Below, piece after piece: positions 54,410-56,000 of a stretch of DNA of 56,000 nucleotides; the stretch's first letter is position 1, and each line of letters begins with the position of its first letter. The translations under genes and the position numbers were made by a program. Under the pieces are notes generated by a model. It ran no database searches. It was not told the origin of the DNA and was given only the letters and a program-made list of their open reading frames with translations. This stretch comes from Lachnospiraceae bacterium (lineage in GTDB: Bacteria > Bacillota > Clostridia > Lachnospirales > Lachnospiraceae). The DNA is taken from positions 1 to 56,000 of the forward strand of contig JAILFK010000021.1 of the NCBI GenBank assembly GCA_024697595.1, given 5' to 3'.

Positions 54410-54423
54410 AGGAGATAGTAGAT

Positions 54424-55194
54424 TTGGATTTTAATTGGGTATTTATTGTAACAATAGTATTAATAGTAGCATTTGCCATAAAAGGATGGAGAGAAGGTAT
54501 ATTAGGATTAGTATTAAGCCTGATTTCGTGGATAGTGGTTATAGCGCTTATATATTCTTTCAGTCCAAAGGTAGAAAACTTTTTATTAACTGAAACACCG
54601 GCATATGAAAAGGTTTATACTTCGGTGGAAAAACAATTAAACAAAAAAGCAGAGGAAGAGGGCGAGGCCAGTGTAAATGAATGGTACGCTTCAGCAACTC
54701 AGGGCTTGCCTGAAAAAGAATCACGAGAATTATCAGAAAATCTACAGCAGTTTAATGGTGCGGGAGATAATGTAGATTTAAGTGGTCTGGTAAATGGAAA
54801 TGGAATTTCAAATGACACAGCAGGAGGAATTAACTCGCTACTTGCTGTTGATAATGGAAAAGCCACAGTTATGTCAATAATAGCTGACAAGATTACAATG
54901 TTTATAATGCATTGTCTGGCAGTTGTAATAACATTTTTGATAGCAGAGTTGTTGGTGTTCATTGTGGGCTTGGTTATAAAGGCTGTCGGTCGCATGCCGG
55001 TGGTGAAACCTGCCAACTTATTATTAGGTGTAATTGGCGGTGCTTTTGAAGGTGTGTTTGTGGTATGGATTTTATTCTATATTGTGGCATGCATAAGTAC
55101 TACAGCTTTAGGACAGGATATTATTGCACAGATCTATCAGAATCCGCTTTTGATTACTTTGTATGAGAATAATTTGATTATGTCTATATTATAG
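54424..55194 (+). CDS. CvpA family membrane protein
   Basis: 256 aa from a TTG start preceded by AAAGGAGA. Four membrane segments are visible: about 4-18, 23-42, 157-190 and 200-225. The N-terminal FVIVLIVAFAIKGWREGILG-like stretch (IVTIVLIVAFAIKGWREG) is characteristic of CvpA (colicin V production protein) proteins. A large extracytoplasmic loop of about 110 residues between helices two and three distinguishes it from short CvpA members. The biochemical function of CvpA is not settled. Last gene before a terminator and the rRNA operon. Confidence 0.8.
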   Translation: MDFNWVFIVTIVLIVAFAIKGWREGILGLVLSLISWIVVIALIYSFSPKVENFLLTETPAYEKVYTSVEKQLNKKAEEEGEASVNEWYASATQGLPEKESRELSENLQQFNGAGDNVDLSGLVNGNGISNDTAGGINSLLAVDNGKATVMSIIADKITMFIMHCLAVVITFLIAELLVFIVGLVIKAVGRMPVVKPANLLLGVIGGAFEGVFVVWILFYIVACISTTALGQDIIAQIYQNPLLITLYENNLIMSIL

Positions 55195-55283
55195 AAAAAA
55201 CAATATTACAGTATTATATTTTTCTTTTACAAATGGGATTATAAAATAGGTATATATAATAGAAGAAATAGATTTGATTTAGA

Positions 55284-55336
55284 GGGTAGATATTGGGGTT
55301 TTATAAGTGATAACCACAATATCTACCCTTTAAAAA
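55284..55336 (+). terminator. Intrinsic terminator after the CvpA-like gene
   Basis: A 12-bp stem (55284-55295 with 55317-55328) is extended by GGTT/AACC inside, followed by TTTAAAAATTTT. It isolates the rrn promoters from upstream transcription. Confidence 0.85.
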
Positions 55337-55375
55337 TTTTCCTTTAAAAAAGTTGAAATTTTTGGAAAAAATCTG

Positions 55376-55404
55376 TTGACACTGGGATGCTACTTTGGTA
55401 ATAT
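55376..55404 (+). promoter_or_regulatory. rrn promoter P1
   Basis: Consensus -35 TTGACA (55376-55381) and -10 TAATAT (55399-55404) with a 17-bp spacer. Confidence 0.85.
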
Positions 55405-55429
55405 ACTTTCTGCACGGTTGATGTGCGGC

Positions 55430-55467
55430 AAACAAATAAAAAGTTTGCAAAAAACAAATAAAAAGTT
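55430..55467 (+). repeat. 16-bp direct repeat between the rrn promoters
   Basis: AAACAAATAAAAAGTT occurs at 55430-55445 and again at 55452-55467, 22 bp apart. The second copy sits directly before the P2 -35 box, where an A-rich UP element would act. Confidence 0.75.
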
Positions 55468-55468
55468 G

Positions 55469-55497
55469 TTGACAAGCAGCTAACCAAGTGTTAATAT
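55469..55497 (+). promoter_or_regulatory. rrn promoter P2
   Basis: Consensus -35 TTGACA (55469-55474) and -10 TAATAT (55492-55497) with a 17-bp spacer, the same boxes and spacing as P1, 93 bp downstream of it. The leader to 55712 contains a GTCTTGA/TCAAGAC hairpin (55582-55599) and other short inverted repeats typical of rRNA processing regions. Confidence 0.88.
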
Positions 55498-55712
55498 ATA
55501 CGAGTTGCTGCTGAGACAGCAAAGAACATTGAAAACTGAACAGTGAAACAACCTTGAAAGATTCTAAGAGAATTATTTAAGGTCTTGAAAAATCAAGACA
55601 AACGAACAGCTTTTAAAAGCAAAACCTTAACAGTAAGGAAAACGGACAGCTTGATAAAAATTAAGCTAGCGAAGTTTTGAAACTGGATCAGATGAGAAAT
55701 CATCAAAACTTT

Positions 55713-56000
<288 letters not shown>

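Overview
The window is AT-rich low-GC Firmicute DNA, most probably from a Lachnospiraceae species (Butyrivibrio/Pseudobutyrivibrio/Roseburia-like). Evidence: the 16S rRNA that begins near the right end has the clostridial cluster XIVa look; the gene order is the classic Firmicute origin order (mnmG-mnmE-jag-yidC-yidD-rnpA-rpmH / oriC / dnaA-dnaN-rlbA-recF-gyrB-gyrA); and the metabolism looks anaerobic (two-subunit Fe-S fumarase, reverse rubrerythrin, NrdG-type radical SAM activator). The species cannot be fixed from the sequence alone.

Layout. 1-7320 is the left arm of the origin, read leftward: rpmH, rnpA, yidD, yidC, jag, mnmE, mnmG. The exception is rsmG, which is read rightward and meets mnmG stop codon to stop codon. 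Between mnmG and mnmE lies a 57-bp tandem duplication joined to a long imperfect palindrome. 7321-7775 is the rpmH-dnaA gap, with DnaA boxes and divergent promoters; this is the likely oriC. 7776-16393 is the dnaA-dnaN-rlbA-recF-gyrB-gyrA block. 16462-21870 carries a TetR regulator divergent from an SDR oxidoreductase, a two-subunit fumarase, tRNA-Ser and tRNA-Cys, and a sugar:cation symporter. 21946-26141 has a T-box-controlled tyrS, a PAP2 phosphatase, a manganese-riboswitch-controlled mntP and a CaCA antiporter. 26242-28761 is a nucleoside salvage operon (udp-cdd-deoB). 28886-34683 runs zinc-ribbon protein, metG, tatD, rsmA and a TPR-GGDEF protein. 34706-39450 is a tight three-gene membrane module: two paralogous YhgE/Pip proteins flanking a small membrane protein. 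39591-46874 holds a reverse rubrerythrin, a PfkB sugar kinase, a GNAT acetyltransferase and NrdG2 activator on the minus strand, tadA, the SRP RNA, an unrecognised coiled-coil protein and an aconitase-family hydratase. 46934-55194 holds an AI-2E-type transporter and a four-gene run: a TPR/acidic/P-loop protein of 932 aa, glgB, a DUF5711-like membrane protein and a CvpA-like protein. 55376-56000 has tandem rrn promoters and the first ~290 nt of 16S rRNA.

How it fits together. Most genes point away from oriC, as expected for co-orientation with replication; rsmG, the TetR gene and the GNAT-NrdG2 pair are the exceptions. Regulation is visible as RNA switches (T-box, Mn riboswitch), repeated operator-like palindromes (TetR/SDR gap, rubrerythrin promoter) and many intrinsic terminators. 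I saw no insertion sequence, prophage, CRISPR array or restriction system. The least explained parts are the 932-aa P-loop protein with its glgB/DUF5711/CvpA neighbours, the YhgE-small protein-YhgE module, the palindromic element between mnmG and mnmE, and the hairpin in the rsmG leader.
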